A stretch of DNA of 64,000 nucleotides from Thelonectria olida (lineage: Eukaryota; Ascomycota; Sordariomycetes; Hypocreales; Nectriaceae): assembly GCA_020736575.1 (NCBI GenBank), contig JAGPYM010000006.1, positions 1,922,001-1,986,000 on the forward strand, read 5' to 3'. Below, one piece after another: positions 20,665 through 32,066 of the stretch; positions within the stretch are counted from its first letter, which is position 1, and each line of letters opens with the position of its first letter. Made by a program: the position numbers and the translations under genes. The notes under the pieces were generated by a model. The model saw only the letters and a program-made list of their open reading frames with translations, made no database searches and had not been told where the DNA came from.

Positions 20665-22029
20665 ATGAGGCCAGTCTCGCCAATTACAACCCACACCTGG
20701 ATGCTTCGCTCAGCACCCCGCCCTAGGAAATCCTGGATTCCATTTACACCGGAGAGGATGTACTCACAACGGCCTTTGTGGTTGGAATCTGCGCTTCAAG
20801 ACGAGACTTCGCCTTCGAAGCTCTATGCATGGAACTCTTCAAACCTCGGGCTTCGAAATAGCCGTGAGTCAAACGCAGCCAATGACCTAAATCATCGCAT
20901 CTTCATCCTTGGGATCGGTAATCTCGGTCGGCTTTTTGCAAGCAGCCTGGTTCAATCCCCCGATCGTCCTCCAATCACCCTCGTGGTTCACCGGAGAGAG
21001 CTCCTGGAACAATGGGAGATCAGTCGAGGTATCGAGATTCTTCGATCTGGCGTCCTCGAGGCAAACAAGGACTTTGACATCGAGTGGTGGACAGACTCTC
21101 GACCAGACATTGGCCCCATTCGTGAGATATCAGATGGAAGAAAGCTGAGAAACCTTATTATCACTACGAAAGCCAGTGCGGCGCTCCCTCAGGTCGATCG
21201 ACTAAGGGCATATCTCGACCAAACGAGTACCATCGCCTTCGTCCAGAATGGCATGTCCAAACTTTGGCCACCACATGGCGCAACATATGTCTCTCATCGG
21301 TTCGCGGTTGGCAAAGCTCCCAATTTCCTTGCTTGTGTCACAACTCACGGTGTCACATCCCAAGGACAGTTCAAAAGCTTCCATGCATCGCAAGCGGATG
21401 TTGCAATCGGGACGGTACTTCCTAACCAGTTCTCGACTGAAGGAGCCAACTATGTGATAAGACAAGTTGTCAGTGCACCTCAGCTGGACGGGAAGCACGT
21501 TTCGCGCACCGAGCTTTGGATACTCCAGCTAGAAAAGCTGGTTGTCAACTCCATCATCAACCCGCTGACTGCTATACTTGGTTGCAAAAACGGAGATCTA
21601 TTCACAGGGTCAGATGGAGTGCTGGCCAAGATAATTGACCAACTCTTGTTCGAAGCAAGTCAACTTCTTCAGCTTCTTGTCGCTCATGAAAGCAGTTCAG
21701 AGATCATCGGAAGCTCACCCGCGAACCACGATAGTCAAACGCCTCTGGATACGTCTCCCCAAGGCATGCGTGACAGGTTCTCACAGGTACGGCTGAAAGA
21801 GATGGTCTACCACGTGGGCCACAAGGTCCGGGAAAATACCAGCTCGATGCTGCAGGACGTCCGCGCCAGCCGATCGACCGAGATCAGAGACTTCAACGGC
21901 TGGCTGGCCGAGACTGCAGCCTTCCTTGATCCTAGCTTGGACATCACTGGACATGGCGCCCTCATCGACCTAGTCGAGGCAGGCAAGACCCTGTCTGTCG
22001 ATCAACTCGGGACTCATTTCGAGAGCTGA
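20665..22029 (+). CDS. ketopantoate reductase family protein (ApbA/PanE)
   Basis: This single exon encodes 454 residues from ATG 20665. After a roughly 75-residue Ser/Arg-containing N-terminus that may be a mitochondrial presequence, the Rossmann motif appears as IFILGIGNLGRLFASSL. ITTKASAALPQVDRL and FVQNGMSKLWP follow, and then the helical C-terminal domain with LEKLVVNSIINPLTAILG and NTSSMLQDVRASRSTEI, which matches the active-site signature of 2-dehydropantoate 2-reductases. The family reduces ketopantoate with NADPH in coenzyme A synthesis. Fungi have several paralogues, some of them longer mitochondrial forms without proven pantoate activity, so the precise reaction is uncertain. Confidence 0.85.
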   Translation: MRPVSPITTHTWMLRSAPRPRKSWIPFTPERMYSQRPLWLESALQDETSPSKLYAWNSSNLGLRNSRESNAANDLNHRIFILGIGNLGRLFASSLVQSPDRPPITLVVHRRELLEQWEISRGIEILRSGVLEANKDFDIEWWTDSRPDIGPIREISDGRKLRNLIITTKASAALPQVDRLRAYLDQTSTIAFVQNGMSKLWPPHGATYVSHRFAVGKAPNFLACVTTHGVTSQGQFKSFHASQADVAIGTVLPNQFSTEGANYVIRQVVSAPQLDGKHVSRTELWILQLEKLVVNSIINPLTAILGCKNGDLFTGSDGVLAKIIDQLLFEASQLLQLLVAHESSSEIIGSSPANHDSQTPLDTSPQGMRDRFSQVRLKEMVYHVGHKVRENTSSMLQDVRASRSTEIRDFNGWLAETAAFLDPSLDITGHGALIDLVEAGKTLSVDQLGTHFES

Positions 22030-25000
22030 GGCGCAATACATATCCCCATCTGGAAGCGCAAGTAAGGCTCTTTTGGGCCGCTGAACAGAACTTCTGCTCG
22101 GCATCGTCATGCATGGATCATCCCTTCTCCGAGATAAGCTGGTTGGCCGAGGCGTGGGCGCGGGCGGGCGAGTTCTCCGGAACTATCACGACTCGCAACC
22201 GTTCTCTCTGCGAATATCTACAGGGCTGTCTCTGAATCAGGGGGCAACTCTCCACTCCCCAGAATTTAACCTATATCATCATCCTCAAGGTTATTTGCCG
22301 TAAGTGGCGTGTTTTTGGTTTCTTTGTCAAAAAGTACCAGGATCACCAGTGTAATAACACTTCAGATATAGGTCCATAAGACGGCAATTATCGTCGCGCT
22401 AGCCACCACAACTAGGCTTCTACCAACCAAGTGGCATGTTTGTTTCGGGCCTGCTAGTACTTAACCATGAAGGAGAGGAAACAGGGTCGCATTGCATCAA
22501 TAAGGAGGCCCAGTTGCTAGACCGGATCGCGAGTCCGCCTGTGTCCAGAGTCGAGCCGATGCAACGTTGAGGACCCGACTTGTATAGCGCCCTGTGAAGA
22601 AGTCGTGAGCTGGTGACAAAGCCATGACGAAGCCGTTTTCTCTAGCCAGGCTCCGTCGGCGTTGCAGCAGAAACATCTGGGGTGTCGCAACACAGATCAA
22701 GGCCCATACAGATCGAGTACCTCGGGCCTGGAGAGGTCACAGCCTGCTCCTAGGCGAATGCGGCTCGGAGATTTCTCTCTCAAATGTTTTGACGATTAAC
22801 ATGTTTGTTTCCTACACTGGGATGTTTCCCGTTTCGCGTTTCCAGACGTCCCTGTCACCCCCCCCGACGACAAACCCCCATGTTTCCCAGGCCCGGTTCC
22901 AACAGAGGCGGCGGCTTGACAGGGTGAGTCAAAACACAACGGCCCGCCAGCAGTAACGCATCGTCGACCGGTTTCCCGTGAGCAGGGACAGGGCTGTGGG
23001 AAAAAGAAACGCCCAAAGGAGGGCCCTCCCCCCATCTGAGCGTCACTCTCGCCTAGACGGGACAACCGCCGTCGTCCGCCATCGTCCACTATCGTCGGCT
23101 TCTACCTCGCGTGCGCATAGCCGCCACCAGCGGGTGTCCGTCCTCAGACATTTAGTCCCTCACCTCACCGCAAACACGTCACCATGAAACACCACCACTC
23201 ACCGGCGAATCGTCTTCGTTCCATTACTTCCGGGGTCTCTCACGCGGCAGGACCACCCTCGTCCTCGTCGTCACCTTGCCGCCCAACCTCGCATGCGGTG
23301 CGATGTGACGAGGACTGCGTGCTGCGTGCGTGCTGCGGACCATTGGAGGAATACCGGACGCTGTGGGGGATTCCTTCGTCTCAGCAAGGCCCAGATGATT
23401 GATGCACCGGCACCCTCCGCGGCTTCTCCCCCTTCGGACCCGTGAGGATTATGTGATCGGAGTTTTATGGGGTTTCTGTGCGACCGTTACAGAGCTGTGG
23501 CTGGTGCTCACGATCGTTGGTGAAATAACACGCTTGGGGAACCGTTGGTACATAGCTGGGGGGCAGGCTCGGGCAGACACCGCCGTTGACGTTCCATGGC
23601 GAATCACGCTCGTTCGTACCAAGAGAAGATCGACCCTCGACCTGCCGAAGTGGCGCTTCCGTTTCCTTGATTCAAACCAGAACATGATGGAATACTGTGG
23701 ACCACGGCAGCCTCTTGTCAGGACCTCAGAGCCTCGAAATCACCACTCAACGGCCCGTCCTCGCGGGAGGTTTGCTTTTGGGCACAGGGCCGGCTGGCTA
23801 CCACACCCACCGCTCGTCGGTCAGTTACTGTGGCCAAACCCCAAGGCTACGTGGCAAGGGGGTCCCCCCTCCCCCCGCTGCCCTATATCATCACCATCTA
23901 TGGGCACCTATATTCCAGTGTATATCGCCATCGCGTGCCACCGAAGCGTGTCGAACCGCGTCCAAAATCTGGGACGCGACGAGGCCTTTTCCTTTTTTCC
24001 CCGTAGTCAGCAATCGGTGGAGAGACCCCGCGAGACCTTTTGCGAACCGAGATTTGTTATGGCGTTGGTTGAAATCTTGTTCATATTAGGAGAAGACGGC
24101 AAATATCGAGGCTTTTCAGAGGAGCATGGTATGATTCCAAGAACTATCAGACAGAGAGAGCCCTCGCAGGCACCCGTAGAGTATCATGTTCCCCATAATC
24201 TAGCGCTTCCTTCGATTCAGGCCCATCCCCAATGGTATCCCCAGAAACGCCTGGCTGTCTCTCGCATCATCACACACAGGCCCCACCGCTTCGTCTTTCA
24301 GGCCTTGCCCTTCTCTTCTGACTCTTCCTCTCCTCCACCGCCTTAACGCGCTCAAGGCCCCCAAAGGAGCAAAGTCGATTTCTCCAATCTGCCACATCAT
24401 TCTCCCGCTTATGCCTCTCAGGTGGCGGGACAAGCTTCATCCTTGGTTGTTGTCTCTTTCGTTCCAAACTTTTCCAACCATTTCCACCAAATAGTAACCC
24501 TAAAGAAGATCAAACGAAGTGAATAAAAAAAAGGAAATAACGTGAACAAGGTTGCCCGATCTGTGTCTCCCACCCTGGCTTGAAACGAAAAAAAAAAAAA
24601 AAAAGAGGTGCCGGGGTGTGTTGTTCCATTAAGTACATGCATGTCTCTCCTGCCAGCTTTCCCAAGTCTATATAGCTTTTTCGTAACACAAAGGAAAATA
24701 AAAAGTCGTTGGAACGTTTGCAAAACTAGTAAGCAAGTAAAAGGCCAATTTGGAAGAGGAAAAAAACTAAGAATGATAGAAAGAAGAAAGAAAGGTGGGA
24801 GCAATCCGCGAGGGCTCTAAATAAAACAAAAAGTGAGTGACGGCATAGAAGTTAAAGAGCGTTAAGGAGGTCGGTGTCGAGCAAACGAAGGATAACGATG
24901 CCGACCTGCAAATAGAGAAATCGAATAAGACTGATACAGAAGCAAAAAAATCGAAGTCGTTTCAAAGGGGGTGCGCCGTTCTAGATTCGTATCATGTGCG

Positions 25001-25468
25001 TACCCCTGGTGTCGTGCATTTTTGGACAAAAGGGGGGTGTATTATAGGTAGGTCTGTGGTGATGGTGAGGTGTTCTTGTCCGCGCCCGAGCACTAGCAAC
25101 GTTGCGTGAATCTTGGCCTGGAGAGAGTCGCGAAATTGTCGTTTCCAAGAACATGTTGGATAAGCTCGTCAAGCGTAATTGATCGAGCATGGTGTTGGTG
25201 TCGGGATCGAGTCCCCGTGTTTGGTCGTAATGGTCCTGAACCTTGAGCAGTTGAGATGGATACCGCCACGTCGAGGTCGCCTCATCTTGGGCATTTGTAA
25301 TCTTCCCACCTGAGACGGCACCATCTGCAAGTTGTTTTCAGCCATGCGAGATGCGATCCCATGTCGCCTGGGCTATAGGAGTCTTGTTAAGACAAGTCCC
25401 CAGCCACGCCAATTTTCGCAAGATGCCAGCAGCGCTCTCAGGTTCCCGACATCAGCCTCTGCCCATCA
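22030..25468. other. 3.4-kb gene-free region
   Basis: No convincing gene is found between the ketopantoate reductase gene and the Myb gene. The longest open frame (23399-24346, plus) has the Arg/Pro/Ser-heavy composition of random GC-rich sequence and no family features. A homopolymer of 17 A lies at about 24588-24604. The right part (about 24850-25468) probably carries the 3' untranslated region of the Myb gene. Long C and G runs are frequent around 22850-23900. Confidence 0.45.
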
Positions 25469-26904
25469 CTAGAGTTGCTGTTGGTATACCAGATCTCCAG
25501 ATTCGGCTGCCGAGACAGCAACGGGAGACATCGATTGTGACAGCCCAGCGAGATCTCCCCCTCCCACCAGCTGCTCAGCTCGATCTCTGCAAGCCGCAGG
25601 GGTGAAGCCAGTCCCGACCTTGTTGGCCACAATCCGCCATTTTTCGTTTTCGTAGTCTTGGAGTGCGTTACGAAGTTTCTGGTCCTACAGGAGAAGTGTT
25701 AGTCGTCGCTTCAGAGACGGTGCAAAAGAGGAAAATGTCTGCTGGAACTTCAAGTCTGAAGGACCAGCAGAGGAAACAGGGGGGAGAGTGGGAAACTAGA
25801 AAAGAAGAACAAGAGAGGGTTCCAACTCACAGTCTCTTCAGTCCAATTTGTAGTCTTTGCCTTTAGTTTTGTGCAGTACCGCACTTGCAAAGTTCCCGAA
25901 GATCGTCCCGGGAAGAAATCGGCAATTTGTTTCCAAGTCAAGTTCTTGTTTTCCTTCAGCTCGATTAAGAGCTGGTCGTCTTCTGAAGTAAACTTCAGCT
26001 TGGGCCCTCGCGGCCGAGGAGCCGGAGAGGGCATGCCGACTTGACCTACCACGCTCGGCGCACCTCCGCCTCCGTCATCCCGGCGCATCATCTTTGACGG
26101 TGGTCCGGAGTCGGGAAGATGGTGGTGGTGATGTGTAGGTGGCGGTTGGCCTTGGCTCACGGCTGCTGCAGCGGCTTGGGCATAGGCCGCGCCCAATGGA
26201 GTCTGTTGCATACTTTGCAATTCGGTGTGATCCAGGTCGGATAATCCTGCAACAGAAAGGTCGAGATCGCTTGGCCGCGGGCGTTTGGAGCCAGTTCCAG
26301 GGTGTCGCGGGTGCGTGGGTTGGGTCGGCGTCGAGATGGCCTGGTACATGGGCGCAACCACTTGTCCAGGGGCCGCAAAGTGCGTAGGCCCCATGCGATG
26401 ATGTGCCATCTGAGACGGGTCCATCACCATCTGAGGCTGTGGGTGTTGGTGTTGGTGATGCTGAGCCATGGCCGGATGCTGCATGTGCGGGTTGCCTTGG
26501 TGCGGATCCGGAGCCTCATGAATACCAGCAGCCGGGGCTCCCGAGAGCTGAATCGACGACCGGTGCTGCTGATGACGGGGAGTTTGGTGTGCGGACGAGT
26601 CATATGCGTGCTGATGCTGGCTCTGTTCTCCCGGATGGGATTCCTGGCCAGAGTAGTCCACATTGTAGTCCCCTACTCGATATGTGCCCGCCAGCGTGCC
26701 TCCGAAACATGGAGTCCGCCAGAGCGAACCGCCCTGGACGGCCGCCGGAGTCTGGATGGAGAGAATTTGATGAGCTGGAGCCCTTTCGGGCTGCGTCGCG
26801 GAGGGAAGGGTCTGGTTTTGCTGAGGGAAAGACGTTGCGGCAACTTGCGGGGTCGCGTGCGCCGGCCTAGGCGTCTCGTCTCGACCTCGCTGTTGACCGT
26901 TGAG
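25469..26904 (-). CDS. Myb/SANT-domain transcription factor (5' end unresolved)
   Basis: Two exons are clear. The 3' exon 25684-25469 joins the larger exon ending at 25831 through a 144-bp intron (GTGAGT, CTAAC, TAG). The C-terminal quarter holds two Myb/SANT repeats: the first contains FTSEDDQLLIELKENKNLTW and IADFFPGRSSGTLQVRYC, the second WTEETDQKLRNALQDYENE and WRIVANKVGTGFTPAACRDR, crossing the intron. The N-terminal part is rich in Gln, His and Pro with a run of five His. The frame stays open from an acceptor-like TTATAG at 26905 but contains no ATG until 26484, so the first exon is probably further upstream. It is a probable nuclear DNA-binding regulator with unknown targets. Confidence 0.8.
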
Positions 26905-29900
26905 CTATAAGTCAACTGTGATATTAACTGCAGAGGAACCGGGCACATGTGTCGTTCGAGTTGTGATGATTGGTACAGTCAAGGAGCTTTCCCGCTTCCG
27001 TCACTGGGTGAGACTGTAGTGGCTCGAGATGGAGGGTTGGGAGTGTTGCGCAGCGGGGGAGATTCCCTTGCTCGAGTTGGAATTATCGTCGTCGGTTATG
27101 GGGAGGGAGAGTCCAAACGAGTGTGTTTGACCTGCGTATGATCCAAGCCAGGGTTGCAAGGCCGGACAGGCAAAGGAAGACGGTGATTATACAAGACAAA
27201 ATGCGAGCCGAGAAGCGTCGAGAAAAACCCAAAAAAAATTATTGTAAGAAAGGAGCGAGGTAGCAGGGTGTTATCTTTGTAAGAGTCCTCCCGCTTGTAG
27301 GGCAGATGGTCGGAAGGCTTCCCCTCTCGAGTCGAGATCTCTTAGTTCCCGGCCAAGGGTCCTTTAAAGACTCGAGAGCTAGGAACGCAGTAGGGCCTTG
27401 CCGGGGTTAGGACGCATTACATCGTCTGATGATCGAGTACCAGAGTCGGGTGGATCTGTTGCTGCCGCTCTTTCATGCTTGCAGGCCAGAGGCCATCAAG
27501 ATTTGCCTTGCCCTGCGAGGAGCACACCGTACCCCGTCTTATGCTGGGTTGCGGAGACTGGCAGCCTTGACCGGGGAGGGGGGTCCAAGTCAATTAGAGC
27601 ATCTTATGCCATGACCCATGGACCGTGGCCTTCCTTGGGGGGTGCTGGATATTCATAGAACCAAGAAACACACCCCTCCCCGGATGTCCGTCCTTGGTAC
27701 TGTAGCTTGGATCCCCTCCCCCCCTCCATCAGTGATGCCCTACCGGGGAGGGAGGGTAGCACACTCATTAATGCACGGCTGTCCTGTCAAGCCGGCAATT
27801 TGCTGCTGCGGGCATCCCTGCCTACCAAGCAATGGACGAGAGAGTCTGTCTAGAAGCAGACGTGGAAGACGCAGCAAGTCACCGCCTATTGGGGGACAAC
27901 GAACATGAAACACGCCTCGCCTCCAAGCGTTGCTGGGCTTGGTTAGGCTGGACTGAGCTGGCCGTTGACAACGAAAAGCAGCATGACAACAGCAAACACC
28001 CTTCCACAGCTCTCTTGGCCCTGTATCTGTGGGAAGGGCCCCCTAAGGACCAGATGCCGGGCTAATTTCGTGGCGAGGAGAAGAGAGGGAAAAATGTTTT
28101 GCTCTCACAGGACAGGGAATGCACGAATGGTCCACCAAAGTTAATGGAGGACAGGGGTTCGGTATAATGCAAGCAGGGTCTGTTATAATATTAGATGGCA
28201 CGAATCACGGACGTCAACTAGTTGGTTAGATCGTGACCACAGGTACTCCATCTCCACCAGTCCAGGAACTGCCACTCGACAATTCCAGTTGAAATAAAAA
28301 CAAGGAAATCCCATGTCGAAGAAAGAGGACGACAGGAACCGGGGATCCGGCATGGATGTTGATTGCTAAAGGGGGCACGCACGTCATAATGGCACTTCCC
28401 ATCCGGATCGACGACAGCTCAGCCAACTGTGGCTGGAGCGGTGTAATATTCCCCGCCGAACAACGAATAGGGTTCGAGTCGTAGTCCCTCGCACCCCAAG
28501 GAATAAACGTTCAACGCCGGACAGGGTCACAGGGACCAGCCGGAGATGGGAACAAACGAGGTGCAAACCGAGTAACCGGAGCCGAGTAAAAGGGGTGCGT
28601 GAGGGGCAGTGGTTTGCGCAAACCACTGCGACGGAAGAAAAGGCTCCGAGATGAGGTCGATAACGTTGCCCTAGCCCAAGACCCTGAGCTGAGTTGACTG
28701 GGCGGGAGAGGACGGGCGTTCAGCCACCCACATGACGGATATGCACGCGATGTGCGCCTCAGAGGGACCCAGCACGAGACAGGACGAAGCTGTGCTGCAG
28801 AGCTCGTTGCTGTTTTCGGTCGATCTTGTCCCTCCAGCGCGATTAACGGTCGAAGTCAGTAGCCCACGGGCCACTAAGGATGATCACGGTTGCGGCTGGT
28901 GAGCAGCCCTAGACGAGTTCGGGGATTCCAAAATTGCACACGTCAATGCTTAATGCACCCTCTTCCCCCTCCCCGCGGATGGACAGTGGACGACGCCACC
29001 AGTCAGCTGTTGGCTCAGACGTGCAGTTGACGCGCAAAGCAGGAGGTGTCGATCCAGGGGAGGGCTGCATAGGCATCTAAGGGGGCGCACAGAGGTCTTG
29101 CGTCTCCAAGCTGACCTAGAAATTGGAAGAGGCCATCCAGCACTGTTCAATGCGGTTCTCAGGGACCTGGCCAGCATCATGGCATCGGGGGGGATCCGAT
29201 TCCAGGGCCCCGGCGCAGGAGTCGGGAGGCTTTTTCTAGAAGCCCCCTTCTAGCGTGTCCAGGGCAGACCCGACTAGCGCCCACAACCCCAGCCTTGGAG
29301 TGGAGAGAACGAAGGCATGGTAATTGATGTCATTGCGATTGGGGACGGGCCTGAACGGACGGTCGGTCTTGGGGAAAGTTTTGGGCAGGTTGCGCGATGT
29401 CGAGTGGGTCGAAGAGAGTGAGAGAGAGCTGCTCTTTGGTGGATGTTACGGGATGGACGAGATGGAGAAATAGGAGGTGACGAGGAGAGCCCGAGAGAGG
29501 GACAATCTGATTTCGTGGGCTTGCCGGGGTTGGGAGATGAGCAACGCGGAAGGAGAGATGGGAAGAGCTGGAGGGGAAGGAAGGCGCGAGGAAAGGTGAG
29601 AACTCGGGTTTGGGAAAGAGAGAAAGAGAAAGAAAAAAAAAAGTCAGGTACCTCTGGAAGCACATGACGATGCAGTCAATGGAATACGAGAAGAAAAACA
29701 CGGGAAGTGGATTCGAACAACTCAACACACAGCAAATGGGTCCATTGCAGTGCATTTTGGACAAGCAAAACACCAACCAACTGCATCACGAACCACGAAC
29801 AAAGACTCATTTGCTGTCGAGCTGTCAGCCTCAATTTTCAGCTCTCCATCATTTATCCGAGCTAAGCTATTCCACAAGGAAAAACCGTTTAACCATGAGA

Positions 29901-32066
29901 CGACGGGCCGACGCCTAGATTCGGACGAACCAAAAATGTGCCGTGCATACACACAGCGCAACGACGCAGCTTCAGCTGGCCGCATTACAACGGCCACCTC
30001 CAACTGCCATCATCCATGATTCCGTATCTACTTAGCCGCGGAGCTTAAGTTAGTCCAGAGTCTGACGATCGAATCGCATCAATTCCCACTCCACATTCAC
30101 GCAATCCGCCAATGGGCCCCAGAGCTCACTGAGAGGTAGTTCGAGGTCCGACCAGCAGACTTTTCCAGTTCCTTCTTACTCCTCTAGCTCCCAAAAAGTC
30201 ATGATGATGACGCCGCACGTATGCAGTGCAGCCCTATGCGGACGCGTACGACCAGCCGCCAAACTAGGAAATGCCTAGTTTAATGACGGCCATCCATTAC
30301 GCATCATCATCCCAAGTCATGGGGACAGGTACACACAGGATCGGCAAGGTGCCGAATTGACTGGAGGACGGGATCGGCGTGGGATCGGCTTGCCCTAACG
30401 GCGCCCATTTCAACGGTTCGCAGTCCCAACTCTTGCTCGCATCCCCATTTCTTCGACGGCCCCCAAATTCCTCAACGGCCATAGCATGGCATGGGGCACT
30501 CGTCCGTACGTACCACGGCTTGCGCAGGTACGGGTGCCGCCTGGCCAGAGCGCAGCACACTATCGATTGGGTACCCGCGGAACATCCATGATGCCCCTTG
30601 CCTCTGCGTCTCTGGAGCCTGGGGAGCCCTGGGCCTCGAAAGTGCATAAGCTACTTCGTACCTCGCAGCGTGCAGGAGCAGGGTTTACACGAATAGTAAC
30701 AAAGAAGGGGGGGCGGGCGGATCGACGTCAGCAGAAAATCGACAACGGTTTATTATACGAACCTCGAGGGTCCCAAGATCCAAGAAACGGGGCACCATGA
30801 CGGAATCAATGGCACCTCAGTCCATTGCCACGGTGCTGCAATTACCGTTCCATCCAACACTGTCAGAAGCGTTCCAAGCCAGAGAGAGATCTACGGGGTC
30901 CATCTCAATCGCAACCCATCCCAACCATGCCACCTATACCACGGATAGACGACGTTGCTATAGAACACCAACACGGTCTCAACACCACCACCAACACCTG
31001 GTCGCCTCTCCATTCTTTTCAAACGCCACCCGAACCCTCTCTGGCACCGAGCCTCAATCCATCTAGTTGTCTCTTCACACGACGCCTCGCTTGCATCGCT
31101 TCTGCTCAGCAGATGCGCGCGCGTGCATGAACGCATAAACAACAATTTCAGTCCCCCCACGCTATCTACCAGCTCACGGCGCGGTTCCACGCCCACGCCC
31201 TCGGTGAAGCCGCCCCCAGCGCCATCCCAGCCTTGTCCTCTCTCTGGTCCCTCTGGAGCCCTCTGGAGTGTCCCCGCAAGCAGCCTGGTCGCCTTGGGTC
31301 ACCCATGAGCTCCCTGTTCGTTCCTTTCGGGCCTCATTTCTTCGAAGCTTCTTTTCTTTTCGGTTACTCCATTGATCACTGCCGAATCTAGAAGCCAATT
31401 CTCCCGCTACCTATCACCTAAGTTAGGGACGTAGCCACGCAGTTACCAACTAGGTACCTAGTAATTAACAACTCCAACTTTGAACTTTGATCGGTCACGA
31501 TGAATCAATCACACTTGCAATTCTTATCTAGTGCCCGTCATAACAGTGCCGGTTTTAATTTGTCCGCAATTGCTTGATATATATTCCTTTTTCCTCCCCA
31601 GGTGGTAGTTTTAGTTACAAAAAGTCAACTCGCATACATAACTAATAATCCATTACAACAGTTGCTTCCTCGACTGCTTTTCTAATACAACAAAAGGAAG
31701 AAACGCCTCCCCCCGGCAAAAATGCAAACGCACACATTCTGTGACGCTTCGCTTCGGATTCTGACAACTCCGACAAGCTACGTCTCAACACACCCCTGTG
31801 AAGGACCTTGCAGCTTGTGACATCCCGAGACCATGATCCAGATCGTATTGCCGCAACATCGGCTTTTTGGTCTGATCCGTCGTCTTCTCTTCCACCTCCT
31901 GTCTGTGCTTTTCGCATGATCATCATCCATCCCATGTCCGCCCTCAGTCTCGTGCCCAGAATGTTCCTTTCCCTTTCTTTTCTGAACGGCGCAGCTCCTC
32001 CTGACCGATGCCGTCCTCAACCTCATGCTCAATGCAAATACCCGGCGTGCCCACTTCCGGTGACGT
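26905..32066. other. 5.2-kb gene-free region upstream of the Myb gene
   Basis: No open frame here has recognisable protein character. The part nearest the Myb gene probably contains its leader and missing first exon. A perfect 24-bp palindrome lies at 28606-28629. Two smaller inverted repeats sharing CTAGG occur at 30261-30281 and 31449-31462. The far right end is the 3' flank of PRP8. An A-rich purine tract lies near 29620-29642. Confidence 0.45.
28606..28629. repeat. perfect 24-bp palindrome
   Basis: The half-site GCAGTGGTTTGC is followed immediately by its exact reverse complement, with no spacer. It sits in gene-free DNA about 1.7 kb upstream of the Myb gene's open frame. It could be a dimeric factor site or a cruciform-prone element; function is unknown. 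Confidence 0.7.

Noticed and set aside
23399..24346. 315-residue open frame on the plus strand
   Set aside because: The composition is Arg/Pro/His/Ser-heavy as in random GC-rich frames, with no motif, no plausible fold and no splice structure.
29705..29725. B-box-like GTTCGAATCC on the minus strand, suggesting a tRNA
   Set aside because: The flanks do not form a T-arm stem, and no D-arm or acceptor stem is present.
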